Positions 32,762 through 41,355 of a stretch of DNA of 64,000 bases are shown piece after piece. The stretch is from Pseudomonas sp. Its GTDB lineage: Bacteria; Pseudomonadota; Gammaproteobacteria; Pseudomonadales; Pseudomonadaceae. The notes below the pieces were generated by a model. It saw only the letters and a program-made list of their open reading frames with translations, did no database searches and was not told the origin of the DNA. Within the stretch, counting starts at the first letter, position 1; every line of letters starts with the position of its first letter. Location of the stretch: assembly GCF_028293835.1 (NCBI RefSeq), contig NZ_JAQGNX010000064.1:1-64000 (forward strand). Reading direction: 5' to 3'. A program made the translations under genes and the position numbers.

Positions 32762-33769
32762 TTATTCCCCCAGCGCACTGGCATGCTGGCGTTGCGCGGC
32801 CTGTTGCCAGTCGCCGGTCATCAGTGCGTTGGCCGACGCGCCGTCAGCGTCGGCTGTCCAGCGCAAGGGCAGGGCGTCTGGCCGTCGAATAATACGCCGC
32901 GGGATAAAGCGCCATAAGCGTTCAGCACCCTGAAACATGGCGATCTGCGGCGATTGGAGGATGACTTCTACGTCGCCTGTCATCTGCAGCAGTTCTCCGC
33001 TGGCGAAGTCAACAAACACCAGACCGCCCTTGGGATTTAATAAAAAGTTACCCAGCGTGCTGAAAAAAAGATTTCCGGAAAAGTCCGGAATCATCATCGA
33101 ACCGTCTGCTTCGATTGCCACGAAACCAGGCTTGCCGCCACGGTGCGAAACATCCACTTTGCGGCTGCCGTCTTCCAGGTCCACGTAAGAGGCGACGAAG
33201 AATGTTGCTGCACCGCCGATGAGCGCACGGGCGCCGGCGTCCAGTCCGTCCAGCCACTGCCCAGGGCGTGATGCGACCACCTGGGCGGGACGCTCGAAAC
33301 TGAATTGGCGCAACTGGATATAGCGCGGGCAATTGCCGAAGCTTTCTTCGACGGCAATCTCGAAACCCGAATCATTAATTCGAGTGATTGAGCCATTCAA
33401 CCGATTACGCCGCCGGGTCAGCAGGTCTATTCCCAGCAAACCGACCTGGTGGCCATGGTCCATGCCACTTTCTGCCGGGTCGGCCAAGTCACGGGGCACC
33501 CTCAGCGACAACTGTTTGGGGTCGTCCGCACGCACAAATCCAGGCTCCCCAGCGCGTAGGGTTGCCCAGATGTCACCGTCAGCATCCACCGCGCCCATGG
33601 CCACGAAAGGCAGTAGCGGAAAAAATTCCTGATGCTGCTCAACCATGTGGTCGCGGATAGCACGCCGTCCCAGCGCATCCATGCGCTCAACCACATCGAT
33701 GCTCTGCTGAATCGCCAGCTCGCCTGGGTGCCACGGCGATCTCGCTAGGTGCTTCGATTCTGAATTCAT
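32762..33769 (-). CDS. PNPOx-fold (pyridoxamine phosphate oxidase-like) protein
   Basis: A 335-residue protein with two split-barrel type regions: FVAMGAVDADGDIWATLRAGEPGFVRADDPKQLSL near residues 55-90 and FFVASYVDLEDGSRKVDVSHRGGKPGFVAIEADGSMMIPDFSGNLFFSTLGNFLLNPKGGLVFVDF near 190-255, the flavin-binding pattern of general-stress and PNPOx-like proteins (HRGGKPGF is characteristic). Substrate unknown. No oxidoreductase ferredoxin domain is attached, unlike some relatives. It stands directly downstream of the GST gene on the same strand, about 45 bases away, so the two may be co-transcribed. Confidence 0.8.
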   Translation of the reverse strand: MNSESKHLARSPWHPGELAIQQSIDVVERMDALGRRAIRDHMVEQHQEFFPLLPFVAMGAVDADGDIWATLRAGEPGFVRADDPKQLSLRVPRDLADPAESGMDHGHQVGLLGIDLLTRRRNRLNGSITRINDSGFEIAVEESFGNCPRYIQLRQFSFERPAQVVASRPGQWLDGLDAGARALIGGAATFFVASYVDLEDGSRKVDVSHRGGKPGFVAIEADGSMMIPDFSGNLFFSTLGNFLLNPKGGLVFVDFASGELLQMTGDVEVILQSPQIAMFQGAERLWRFIPRRIIRRPDALPLRWTADADGASANALMTGDWQQAAQRQHASALGE

Positions 33770-33814
33770 GGCGCGGCCCTCATTGATGCCTGGATTGAGT
33801 CAATCAGCCAACCG

Positions 33815-34435
33815 TCATGCCTGGGCAGTCAGGCCGACAGGGGATTGCTGGAACGGTACGAAGCCTGGCAGTGCTTCCACGCGTTTTAGCCAGGCAAGAA
33901 TCAGTGGATATTCCGACAGGTCGATGTCGCCCTCCGGTGCCCGGGCGATGTAGCTGTAAAGCGCGACGTCGGCCAAGGTGGGGTGATTGCCGACGACGAT
34001 CCAGCAATGGCCTTCAAGTGACAATTCGATCAATTTCAGAATGGCGTGGGCCCGGTTGATGAGATCGGCAGCATCAAGCTTGGCGCCGAACACGTTGACC
34101 AGCCGCGCAGAAGCCGGGCCTCGGTTTATTTCCCCGGCCGCCACCGATAACCAGCGGTGCACGCGAGACGCCTCGGCAGCGGTTTCCGGCAGCCAATCGC
34201 TGTTGCCATAGCGTTTCGCCAAATACACCAGAATGGCATTTGAATCGCTGAACACGTCGCCGCCGTCTTCCAGTACCGGCACTTGTCCAAACGGATTGAG
34301 CGCAAGGAACGCTGGGCGTTTCTGCGCGCCACTGCGCAAATCCACCTCTATCAATTCATGTTCGATGCACAGTAGCGACAGGAACAGCCGAGCACGGTGG
34401 GAGTGGCCGGAGAGCGGGTGGTAATGGAGTTTCAT
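33815..34435 (-). CDS. Glutathione S-transferase family protein
   Basis: A 206-residue GST. The N-terminal thioredoxin-like domain reads [22 protein letters not shown] and [31 protein letters not shown] (cis-Pro and the glutathione-binding Ser-Asp/Asn pattern); the C-terminal helical domain includes [19 protein letters not shown]. The ORF track begins at 34567, but ATG 34435 follows AAGGTG and gives the normal GST length. It is divergent from a LysR gene, which probably controls it through the palindrome at 34522-34540. Confidence 0.87.
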   Translation of the reverse strand: MKLHYHPLSGHSHRARLFLSLLCIEHELIEVDLRSGAQKRPAFLALNPFGQVPVLEDGGDVFSDSNAILVYLAKRYGNSDWLPETAAEASRVHRWLSVAAGEINRGPASARLVNVFGAKLDAADLINRAHAILKLIELSLEGHCWIVVGNHPTLADVALYSYIARAPEGDIDLSEYPLILAWLKRVEALPGFVPFQQSPVGLTAQA

Positions 34436-34521
34436 TGCAGTCACCTTGGGCATGGGAATGGGGCTTGGGACGATGTTAAGGGCCGGGCCGACTTGAATAA
34501 ATGCCGGAAAGGGAAGATCTT

Positions 34522-34540
34522 TACTCCGAAATACGGAGTA
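34522..34540. promoter_or_regulatory. Perfect palindrome TACTCCG-N5-CGGAGTA, candidate LysR operator
   Basis: TACTCCG-AAATA-CGGAGTA lies between the divergent GST and LysR genes, 20 bases before the LysR start. It contains a T-N11-A core, as expected for a LysR recognition site. Binding by the adjacent regulator is an inference. Confidence 0.65.
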
Positions 34541-34559
34541 GTCGTCAAGAGGACTGCAG

Positions 34560-35477
34560 ATGGACACGGTTCAAGCGATGCGGGTAGTGCTGGGGATTGT
34601 CGACCAAGGCAGCCTCACGGCCGCTGCGGAAAAACTCGATGTCTCGCTGCCAACGGTGGTCAGGGTGCTGGCGTCTACCGAACAGCACCTGGGCGTGCGA
34701 CTGTTCGAACGCACCACCCGCCAGGTACGGATCACGGAAGAGGGCCGGTTGTATGCCGAGGTCTGTCGCACAGTGATCCGTGAAATTGGCGATATCGAAG
34801 ATGTGTTTCGCGACAAGGAAAGTGAGCCCAGCGGCGCGCTGACCATCACCGCGCCGTTGCTGTTTGGCCGTTTGCACGTGGCCCCGGTGCTCAATGGATT
34901 TATGAGCCGTTTTCCCAAAGTGTCCGTCACGTTGAACTTGATTGACCGGGTCACTGATTTGTTGGAGGAGGGCATCGACATCGCGGTGCGTATCGGCCAT
35001 GTCACGGCACCGGACCTGGTGGTCGCGCGGGTTGGCCAAGTGCGCCGCTACCTGTGCGCGAGCCCGGGCCTGCTGGCGGCATTAAAAACCATTAACACGT
35101 TGGAGGACCTGGGCAGCGCTCCGTTTATTCGCCTCGGCGGTCTGGTGTCAGGAGCGCAACTGGCGCTGCAAGCCCAGGGCAAACCAGTGATGGTAAAAAT
35201 GGGCAACATCCGCATGACGACCAATAACGGCGACGCGGCGATTGCAGCGTGCCTGTCAGGGATCGGCGTTGGCTTTTTTCTGTCTTATCAGGTTCAGGAC
35301 CTTATCGATGACGGCAAGCTGCGACAACTGTTGATCGATTACCAGCCCGAGCCATTGCCGGTGTCGTTGGTGTATCTACCGTCGCGGCGAGCATCCATTC
35401 GTTCACGGGCGTTTATTGCCTGGGCCAAGGAGAAGCTCGGCGAGCGCCTGGTTCGATTTTCCGCAACGCCCCCTTGA
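34560..35477 (+). CDS. LysR family transcriptional regulator
   Basis: A 305-residue regulator with the N-terminal [53 protein letters not shown] and a C-terminal substrate-binding-like domain ([27 protein letters not shown]), typical of the large DsdC/AaeR-like LysR group. Starts at ATG 34560 with AGAGGA upstream, divergent from the GST gene. Likely controls the GST and PNPOx-fold genes and itself. Ligand unknown. Confidence 0.9.
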   Translation: MDTVQAMRVVLGIVDQGSLTAAAEKLDVSLPTVVRVLASTEQHLGVRLFERTTRQVRITEEGRLYAEVCRTVIREIGDIEDVFRDKESEPSGALTITAPLLFGRLHVAPVLNGFMSRFPKVSVTLNLIDRVTDLLEEGIDIAVRIGHVTAPDLVVARVGQVRRYLCASPGLLAALKTINTLEDLGSAPFIRLGGLVSGAQLALQAQGKPVMVKMGNIRMTTNNGDAAIAACLSGIGVGFFLSYQVQDLIDDGKLRQLLIDYQPEPLPVSLVYLPSRRASIRSRAFIAWAKEKLGERLVRFSATPP

Positions 35478-35502
35478 TAACGCCGCTGGTAAATCGCACC
35501 CA

Positions 35503-35530
35503 ATAAAAAGGCCCTGTTATTAGCAGGGCC
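35503..35530 (-). terminator. Terminator of the minus-strand DUF3618 operon
   Basis: GGCCCTG-TTATTAG-CAGGGCC stem with an A-tract at 35503-35509, which is a U-run when read on the minus strand. Placed about 40 bases beyond the DUF3618 gene. Confidence 0.85.
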
Positions 35531-35569
35531 GAGCCGCGAGGGCCTAAACGCTAAGGGCAGTGCTGACGT

Positions 35570-36613
35570 TTAACCTAACCCCTGAGTTGATGACGGGCTA
35601 TTTTGCGACGGATTGTTTTGCGACACCGAACCGCCAGGCCCGCTGTTGGACTGGGCAGGGTTCGCCGGCTGGCCGGTTAACGGCTGCTGGCCGGTCGCTT
35701 GGCCGCTGTAGGCCTGATGCTCCGAGGGACCGTTATCTTTGGTCGGATTGCTGGCCCCTTCATCAACCGTTTTCTTCGCTTCATTGGCCATGTCTTTACC
35801 GATCTCGGTGGCCTTGTCGTAGCCATCGCTGGCCATTTGTTTGGCCTTATCAGTCAGTGAATCACTGGTTTGGCCCAGCATCTGATTTTCTTTATTCGTC
35901 ATAGGGAGCGCGGCTCCAACCATTGCCCCAAGCGCGATGCCGATGGCAGCCAATGCCAACGGTTGCTCCTTAAGCATGTAGCTAAAGCCTGATTTCACCT
36001 TCTGCGACTGTTGACGCATGGCATGAGTTGTATCGTGCGAGGTCATATTCACCTGTTGTCCGGCGGACGAAAATTTGTCAGTGACGCTTCCGGTCATTTG
36101 GCTGGCTTTGTCTTTGAGTTGGCTCGCGCCGTCCTGAAGACCGTGGGCCTTCTCTTGAACCCTGGCCTTCACGTTGCCCAAGGTATCGGTCACGCTGTCG
36201 GCCATGTCGCTGATGCGGTTACCCAAAGTGTCGAACATCGACGGGCCAGACGGCGCGCTGGACGTGGAATAGGTCGGACGCTTGTTCGAGCCCAGCATCA
36301 GCCACAACAGCCCCACCGACGTCAGCACCGTCGGCACCGGATTTGCCTTGATCGAGGTGCCCAGATTATTGAAGAACTCACCGCCGTTAGTGCGGGTGTA
36401 CGACATCACTTCATCAATCAGCTGACCAGGAGAAAGTTTGCTTTCCAACGCGTCAACAATGCTGCCAATGCTCGAACGCTGAGCGTCGATTTCCCGCTCA
36501 AGAGCCTCCGGGCTTTTTTCGGATTCGACGTTAAGACTGCTGGCGCCCGCCGGGCTGGTCTGGTAACCGGTATTGTCATACCGATCATCATCAAAACTGC
36601 TATCAGTACTCAT
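35570..36613 (-). CDS. DUF3618 protein with a long Ala/Ser/Gln-rich helical region
   Basis: A 347-residue protein. SPEALEREIDAQRSSIGSIVDALESKLSPGQLIDEVMSY (about 33-72) is the DUF3618 segment. Two hydrophobic segments follow (VPTVLTSVGLLWLML and LALAAIGIALGAMVGAALPM) with LEA-like helical repeats between them (QEKAHGLQDGASQLKDKASQMTGSVTDKFSSAGQQ) and a low-complexity Gly/Ser/Pro/Asn/Gln-rich tail. It should be a membrane-tethered, partly disordered protein. Its start overlaps the end of the preceding holin-like gene by 4 bases. Members of such operons are often stress-induced; no function is established. Confidence 0.78.
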   Translation of the reverse strand: MSTDSSFDDDRYDNTGYQTSPAGASSLNVESEKSPEALEREIDAQRSSIGSIVDALESKLSPGQLIDEVMSYTRTNGGEFFNNLGTSIKANPVPTVLTSVGLLWLMLGSNKRPTYSTSSAPSGPSMFDTLGNRISDMADSVTDTLGNVKARVQEKAHGLQDGASQLKDKASQMTGSVTDKFSSAGQQVNMTSHDTTHAMRQQSQKVKSGFSYMLKEQPLALAAIGIALGAMVGAALPMTNKENQMLGQTSDSLTDKAKQMASDGYDKATEIGKDMANEAKKTVDEGASNPTKDNGPSEHQAYSGQATGQQPLTGQPANPAQSNSGPGGSVSQNNPSQNSPSSTQGLG

Positions 36614-37029
36614 GAGACTTTCCTCTGAATAGCGTCCTTATCCTTTTGCAAGGAATTCACGGTGCGCTCGGGAGTAAAATGGCTGGCTTCAAATGTTTTT
36701 TTGCCGGACTGCAACATGATCACGCCGATGACCATGACCACCACGCCAACGATCAGCGCAGCCAGCCACGGGGCCATGAACATTGCCAGCGCGTAAACCG
36801 CAGCCATCAGCAGAATGATCAAACCGGCGAACAACACCATGGCGCCGCCGGCGACCGCAGCAATGCCCGCCTTGGTGGAGTTGATTGACTCATTGATCTC
36901 GGCTTTGGCCAAGGCCAGCTCTTTAGTGACCAGCGCAGGCACTTCATGGGCCAGTTGGCGAATTAAGCTGACAATCGATGTGTCGCTGTCGGGGGCGCCG
37001 GTTGGAGGCGTTTGTTGACTTGTAGTCAT
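36610..37029 (-). CDS. Phage holin-like DUF1469 family membrane protein
   Basis: A 139-residue protein: a soluble N-terminus (SLIRQLAHEVPALVTKELALAKAEINESI, the DUF1469/Phage_holin_3_6 pattern) is followed by two adjacent membrane segments (AGIAAVAGGAMVLFAGLIILLMAAVYAL and WLAALIVGVVVMVIGVIML). Despite the family name there is no phage context. It overlaps both neighbours (TAATG with the upstream gene, ATGA with the downstream one), so the three form one operon. Confidence 0.83.
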   Translation of the reverse strand: MTTSQQTPPTGAPDSDTSIVSLIRQLAHEVPALVTKELALAKAEINESINSTKAGIAAVAGGAMVLFAGLIILLMAAVYALAMFMAPWLAALIVGVVVMVIGVIMLQSGKKTFEASHFTPERTVNSLQKDKDAIQRKVS

Positions 37030-37763
37030 TACACTTCTCCTTTGGACATACCGTCTCTAGGCAATGGGTCGGTTGTACGGCCAGGGCCAAACGCCTTTTC
37101 ACTCATTGACGGTGTGCCGAGGTTGTCAGGCACCCCAGGGTGGGCGCTGTGGAAAACGTCGTCGGTGTGGGAGGGCGGGGTTGGATAGCCCTGATCCCTT
37201 GCGGCCTGCTCATCAAGCCGGGTCTGGTACCCAGAGCCTCTCTGTTCATCGGCGGCCGGTGTGCTTTTGTAGTCGCTGCCAGCAGAGCCAGAGCCGGTGT
37301 CCATGCCCATGCCCATGCCGGAGCTCATCTGCGACGAAGCGCCAGGGCTTGAGGCTTTCAGGAAGCGCGACAGGCCAAAACCCAGCGCAATGCTTCCGGT
37401 GAGAAACAGCGTCGGATTCTCGCGAGCCAATTGACCGGCCTGGCGCAGCAGCTCATCGGCACTTTTGCCCCGCAGGTTGTCGGCAAGATTGGTCATGCCT
37501 TGGGCAACGTCAGTGACGTAATGGGACAAGCCCAGCGTGTCCTTTTCCTGAAATTGTTCCGCAGCTGATTTGGCAGTTTGCGCCAGGTTATCGATTTGGT
37601 CGGCCGCGGTGTCCCGGTACTGCTCGAACTGAGCTGCACCGTGCTCCTTGGCGCCCTGAAGTGCGGCTTTGGCATCGTCTTGCAAATTCTGCAAGTGCTC
37701 CGCAGCGCCCGGCTTTTCGCCGCTTTCGCCACCGCTGGTTGAGTTCTCGTAGGTCGTGGCCAT
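37029..37763 (-). CDS. LEA-like/nutrient-stress type protein
   Basis: A 244-residue protein. The first half is a long amphipathic helix rich in Ala, Gln and Lys (EHLQNLQDDAKAALQGAKEHGAAQFEQYRDTAADQIDNLAQTAKSAAEQF), then GLSHYVTDVAQGMTNLADNLRGKSADELLRQAGQLARENPTLFLTGSIALGFGLSRFL, a pattern seen in nutrient-deprivation-induced proteins, with one weak hydrophobic segment. The last third is Gly/Ser/Met/Pro-rich and probably disordered. I prefer ATG 37763 (GGTGA 6 bases upstream) to 37769. First gene of the three-gene unit. Confidence 0.72.
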   Translation of the reverse strand: MATTYENSTSGGESGEKPGAAEHLQNLQDDAKAALQGAKEHGAAQFEQYRDTAADQIDNLAQTAKSAAEQFQEKDTLGLSHYVTDVAQGMTNLADNLRGKSADELLRQAGQLARENPTLFLTGSIALGFGLSRFLKASSPGASSQMSSGMGMGMDTGSGSAGSDYKSTPAADEQRGSGYQTRLDEQAARDQGYPTPPSHTDDVFHSAHPGVPDNLGTPSMSEKAFGPGRTTDPLPRDGMSKGEV

Positions 37764-38137
37764 TATCATTCACCGTCGTCTATGCCTTGAAATAAAGGAG
37801 AACGTTCAGCTCACAACGATGACTCGGGCTGCCCGTCTTCTGGCTTACAAAAGGTGGACTAAGGGTTTTCCGGCGGAGTTCGAGGCGGCAGACAAATGGT
37901 ATTGCGTGGCGAAATGATGGCTGGGACGCAACGATCATTGCGTAGGAGCGCCCAAGGCTGCGATAAAGCGTAAGGTTTTTCTCCAACACGTTGCGCCCCA
38001 CAGAGCTATTTGCCGCCCGAGGATTTGAAGTAAACGGCAATAACCAAAAAAAAGGCAAAAAAAACGGCGTCCTGAAGACGCCGATAGCCCACCTGACACG
38101 CAGTCAGATGGCTCAGAGTAGTTGTCCAGTTACGAAT
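37764..38137. other. Intergenic region with REP half-site and csrA terminator
   Basis: Holds a single REP arm (GTAGGAGCGCCCAAGGCTGCGATAAAG, near 37940), then several A-tracts and the csrA terminator at 38053-38083. The promoter of the three-gene operon should lie near 37780-37900; no clear -35/-10 pair was identified. Confidence 0.5.
38053..38083 (-). terminator. Terminator of the CsrA-family gene
   Basis: CGGCGTC-CTGAA-GACGCCG stem with an eight-base A-tract upstream on the plus strand, that is, a U-run for minus-strand transcription, 55 bases after the csrA stop. Confidence 0.88.
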
Positions 38138-38326
38138 TCATTGTGGATCTTGCTGAGGAGCGATCTCGGCCTGGATACGTTTGTAAATTTCTTCGCGATG
38201 CACAGAAACATTTTTTGGAGCGTTGATTCCTAGCCGAACCTGAAGGCCCTGAACGCCAAGAATCGTGACGGTGATCTCGTCACCAATGTTTATGCTTTCG
38301 CCTACTTTGCGGGTGAGTATCAACAT
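38138..38326 (-). CDS. CsrA/RsmE-type RNA-binding post-transcriptional regulator
   Basis: A 62-residue CsrA homodimer subunit that should bind GGA-containing hairpins at ribosome sites. [54 protein letters not shown] shows the five-strand fold, with the RNA-contacting Leu4-Arg6-like region and the late VHREEIY with its conserved Arg44. The [13 protein letters not shown] and GINAPK segments are closer to RsmE of P. fluorescens than to RsmA (RRCAESLIIGD). I chose ATG 38326 (AAGGAAAAG upstream), 13 codons inside the ORF-track start. Standing alone with its own terminator, it fits an accessory CsrA paralogue. Confidence 0.9.
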   Translation of the reverse strand: MLILTRKVGESINIGDEITVTILGVQGLQVRLGINAPKNVSVHREEIYKRIQAEIAPQQDPQ

Positions 38327-38663
38327 AATCTTTTCCTTGATGGCCTCTTGAAGCGCCTCTACCAAGAGGCTGGCATGTGCCGTGCGGGTGATTGTTGCCG
38401 AGTACGTCCAAATGCGTCCATCTCTAAGACGTCATCCGGGCAAATATAATTCCTTTGAATGCTTTGTTTGCCATCAAGTCGTGGTTTCGCATGCTGATAG
38501 CTTACTCATTTCGGGCTTTTTTTTGAACCTCGGCCTTCGCTTATTGCGTTAATTGTCAGCTAATTGTCAGGTACAGCTGGGCAAATAGCAGTGCGCTGAA
38601 CTAATCCGGCCAGCATCTGCTCTTTAGTGCAGGGTTTATTAAACTGCGGAGCCGGAGTATCCC
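38327..38663. other. Divergent promoter region between csrA-type gene and ligD
   Basis: About 337 bases without a gene. Near ligD there is a direct repeat (TAATTGTCAGC-TAATTGTCAGG, 38549-38569). The csrA side carries AT-rich segments (CAAATATAATTCCTTTGAATGC). No hairpin of note. Confidence 0.4.
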
Positions 38664-41306
38664 ATGAATACATCCCTCGACGACTATCAGCGTAAGCGTG
38701 ACTTCGAGGCGACCCCGGAACCGTCCGGGCTAACCCGTGGTAAACGGGCAGGTTCACGCAAAAAAATAGCGCACGCTTTGCAGTTCTGTATTCAAAAACA
38801 CGATGCCACTCGTCTGCATTACGACTTTCGCCTGGAAATCGACGGCAGCTTGAAAAGCTGGGCCGTGCCCAAGGGTCCGAGCCTGGATCCGAAGGTCCGA
38901 CGTCTTGCCGTGCATGTGGAAGACCATCCGTTGGATTATGCCTCGTTTGAAGGGCATATTCCCGAAGGCCACTATGGCGCCGGCGACGTGATTGTCTGGG
39001 ACCGTGGAGTTTGGATTCCCCAGGGCGATCCGGCCGAGGCCTATGCCAAGGGCAAGCTAAAATTCGAACTGGAAGGGGAAAAACTTGGCGGTACCTGGAA
39101 TTTGGTCCGGACTCACCTGGAAGGTAAACAGGAACAGTGGTTTTTGATCAAGTCCAGTGATTCGTTGGCGCGGCCCGAATCTGAATATGACATCGTCAAA
39201 GAACAACCGGACAGCGTTATCAGCGACCGCACCCTGATCGTGAAAAAACGTGGCGCCAAAGGCGATGAGCCGAAACCCGTCGCCAGTCCGAAGAAAAAAA
39301 CGTCTAAATCCGCATCTAAAAAACCCTCCGCGGACCTGAGCGGTGCCCAGGCGGCGCCGCTGCCGGAATCAGTCAGCCCCGAGCTGGCGACCTTGGTCGA
39401 TACGGCACCGGAGGGCGATTGGCGTTATGAAATAAAATTCGACGGCTACCGGATCATGGCCCGCATCGACAACGGTGAGGTCCGGTTGTTTACCCGCAAC
39501 GGCCACGACTGGACCGCTAAAATGCCGCGTCAGGCCGAGGCGCTGGCCGCGTTGGCGCTGGAGTCCGCATGGCTCGACGGCGAAGTGGTGGTGGCAGACG
39601 AAGAGGGCATGCCCAGTTTCCAGGCGCTGCAAAATGCTTTCGAAAGCCAGCGCAGCAATTCGATTATTTTCTATCTGTTCGATATGCCGTACCTGAACGG
39701 CATGGACCTGCGTCAGGTGCCGGTCGAACAGCGACGCGCGGCGTTGCAACAGGTGCTGGAGCGCGGCGAAGACAACGCGTTGCGCTTTTCCGAGGACTTT
39801 ACCGAGTCTGCCGAGACCATGCTTGATAGCGTGTGCCAAATGAAGATGGAAGGCCTGATCGGCAAGCGGGCCGGCAGCGCTTATGTTTCGCGGCGCAGCA
39901 GCGACTGGATCAAGCTCAAGTGCAAACATCGCCAGGAATTTGTGGTGGTGGGTTACAGCGAGCCCAAGGGCTCGCGCAGTTCGTTTGGTGCGCTGCTGCT
40001 GGGCCTGCACGACGCCGACAGCGGCGAATTGCGCTATGCGGGCAAGGTCGGCACCGGTTTCAACGAGATCACGCTGCGCAGCATTCACGGGCAACTGACG
40101 CCGCTGGAAACCAAAAAGCCCGCAGTGGTCAACCCACCGACCGGGTTTGAAGCCAAGGGTGTGCACTGGTTGCGGCCTGAGCTGTTGGCGGAAGTAGCGT
40201 ACGCCGAGATAACCCGCGAAGGCTCGGTGCGACACTCGGTGTTTCATGGCTTGCGCAACGACAAGCCCGCGAATGACATCACTGAAGAAAAAGCCAAATC
40301 TGCCGCAGAAGTACAAACGGCAGTGAAGCCGACGAAACCGGCCAAAGAAAAACCTGCGGTGAAGAAGAAATCTCCGGCGAAGAAGAAATCTCCGGCCAAG
40401 ACCACTGAGTCATCGGCCGGAGAAGGTTCAGGCAAGATTAAAATTACCCATCCCGAACGGATAATCGATGCCACCAGTGGTTCGACCAAGATGCAATTGG
40501 CCGAATATTACGCCCAGGCATCGCGCTGGATAATGCCGCACCTGCAAGACCGCCCCGTAGCACTGGTGCGGGCCCCCGAGGGGATTGCCGGTGAGCTGTT
40601 CTTTCAAAAAAACGGCGAGAAACTGGCGATTCCGGGGATTACCAGCCTGGGCAAGGAGTTCTCCGGTCAGCCGGTCATAATCATCAACAACCCCGAGGCT
40701 TTGATTGGCGCGGTGCAGATGAGCACTATCGAACTGCACACCTGGAACGCCACCTCGGCAGATTTCGAGCGTCCGGACCGTTTCATCCTTGACCTCGACC
40801 CGGACCCCGCGTTGCCTTGGAAGCACATGGTCGAAGCCACGCAATTGACCCTGACAATTCTTGATGAGTTGGGCTTGACCTCTTTTCTGAAAACCAGCGG
40901 CGGCAAAGGCATTCACATTGTGGTGCCCCTGACGCCGAAAGCCGGGTGGGAGGAGGTGAAGGTGTTTAGCCAAACCATTGTCAAACACATGGCCAAGCTG
41001 ATGCCGGACCGTTTTTCGGCCGTGTCAGGGCCAAAGAATCGCGTCGGGCGAATTTTTATCGATTACCTGCGTAACAGCCAGGGCGCCACCACCATCTGCG
41101 CATTCTCAGTCCGAACCCGCGAAGGCCTGCCGATTTCAGTGCCGGTGTACCGTGATGAGGTGGCCGGGTTGAAAGGCGCCAATGGCTGGAATATCCATAA
41201 CTTCATGGAGCGCATGGCTGATCAGGAAGAGGATCCGTGGGCAGACTATTCGAGTACTCGGCAGACGATTACCGCCGACATGCGAAAACGGCTCGGGTTG
41301 AAGTGA
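38664..41306 (+). CDS. ligD: Multifunctional DNA ligase D for non-homologous end joining
   Basis: An 880-residue protein with all three LigD domains: 3'-phosphoesterase at the N-terminus (HDATRLHYDFRLEIDGSLKSWAVPKGPS), ATP-dependent ligase (YEIKFDGYR with adenylated Lys258; DGEVVV; EGLIGKR) and C-terminal primase/polymerase (FILDLDPDPALPWKHM metal-binding Asp pair; LKTSGGKGIHIVVPL). Two Lys/Pro/Ala linkers separate the domains, the second with a tandem KKKSPA repeat. It repairs double-strand breaks together with Ku, which is not in this window. Start follows GGAGCCGGAG. Order PE-Lig-Pol is the Pseudomonas arrangement. Confidence 0.96.
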   Translation: MNTSLDDYQRKRDFEATPEPSGLTRGKRAGSRKKIAHALQFCIQKHDATRLHYDFRLEIDGSLKSWAVPKGPSLDPKVRRLAVHVEDHPLDYASFEGHIPEGHYGAGDVIVWDRGVWIPQGDPAEAYAKGKLKFELEGEKLGGTWNLVRTHLEGKQEQWFLIKSSDSLARPESEYDIVKEQPDSVISDRTLIVKKRGAKGDEPKPVASPKKKTSKSASKKPSADLSGAQAAPLPESVSPELATLVDTAPEGDWRYEIKFDGYRIMARIDNGEVRLFTRNGHDWTAKMPRQAEALAALALESAWLDGEVVVADEEGMPSFQALQNAFESQRSNSIIFYLFDMPYLNGMDLRQVPVEQRRAALQQVLERGEDNALRFSEDFTESAETMLDSVCQMKMEGLIGKRAGSAYVSRRSSDWIKLKCKHRQEFVVVGYSEPKGSRSSFGALLLGLHDADSGELRYAGKVGTGFNEITLRSIHGQLTPLETKKPAVVNPPTGFEAKGVHWLRPELLAEVAYAEITREGSVRHSVFHGLRNDKPANDITEEKAKSAAEVQTAVKPTKPAKEKPAVKKKSPAKKKSPAKTTESSAGEGSGKIKITHPERIIDATSGSTKMQLAEYYAQASRWIMPHLQDRPVALVRAPEGIAGELFFQKNGEKLAIPGITSLGKEFSGQPVIIINNPEALIGAVQMSTIELHTWNATSADFERPDRFILDLDPDPALPWKHMVEATQLTLTILDELGLTSFLKTSGGKGIHIVVPLTPKAGWEEVKVFSQTIVKHMAKLMPDRFSAVSGPKNRVGRIFIDYLRNSQGATTICAFSVRTREGLPISVPVYRDEVAGLKGANGWNIHNFMERMADQEEDPWADYSSTRQTITADMRKRLGLK

Positions 41307-41314
41307 TGCTGACC

Positions 41315-41344
41315 GATCGTGCCTGCAGGGCCGCAGGCACGATC
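41315..41344. terminator. Perfect 12-bp hairpin between convergent ligD and gntT
   Basis: GATCGTGCCTGC-AGGGCC-GCAGGCACGATC lies in the 49-base space between the two convergent genes. There is no T-run on either side, so it may act as a bidirectional stability element or a weak terminator. Confidence 0.6.
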
Positions 41345-41355
41345 AGTCAATATCG

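Noticed and set aside
36610-37029. Holin-like gene as a sign of a prophage
   Set aside because: The family name is misleading; neighbours are stress-type genes in a coupled operon and no phage gene is present.
39369-40316. Long minus-strand ORF (315 codons) opposite ligD
   Set aside because: Shadow frame; no motifs and no ribosome site, fully covered by ligD.
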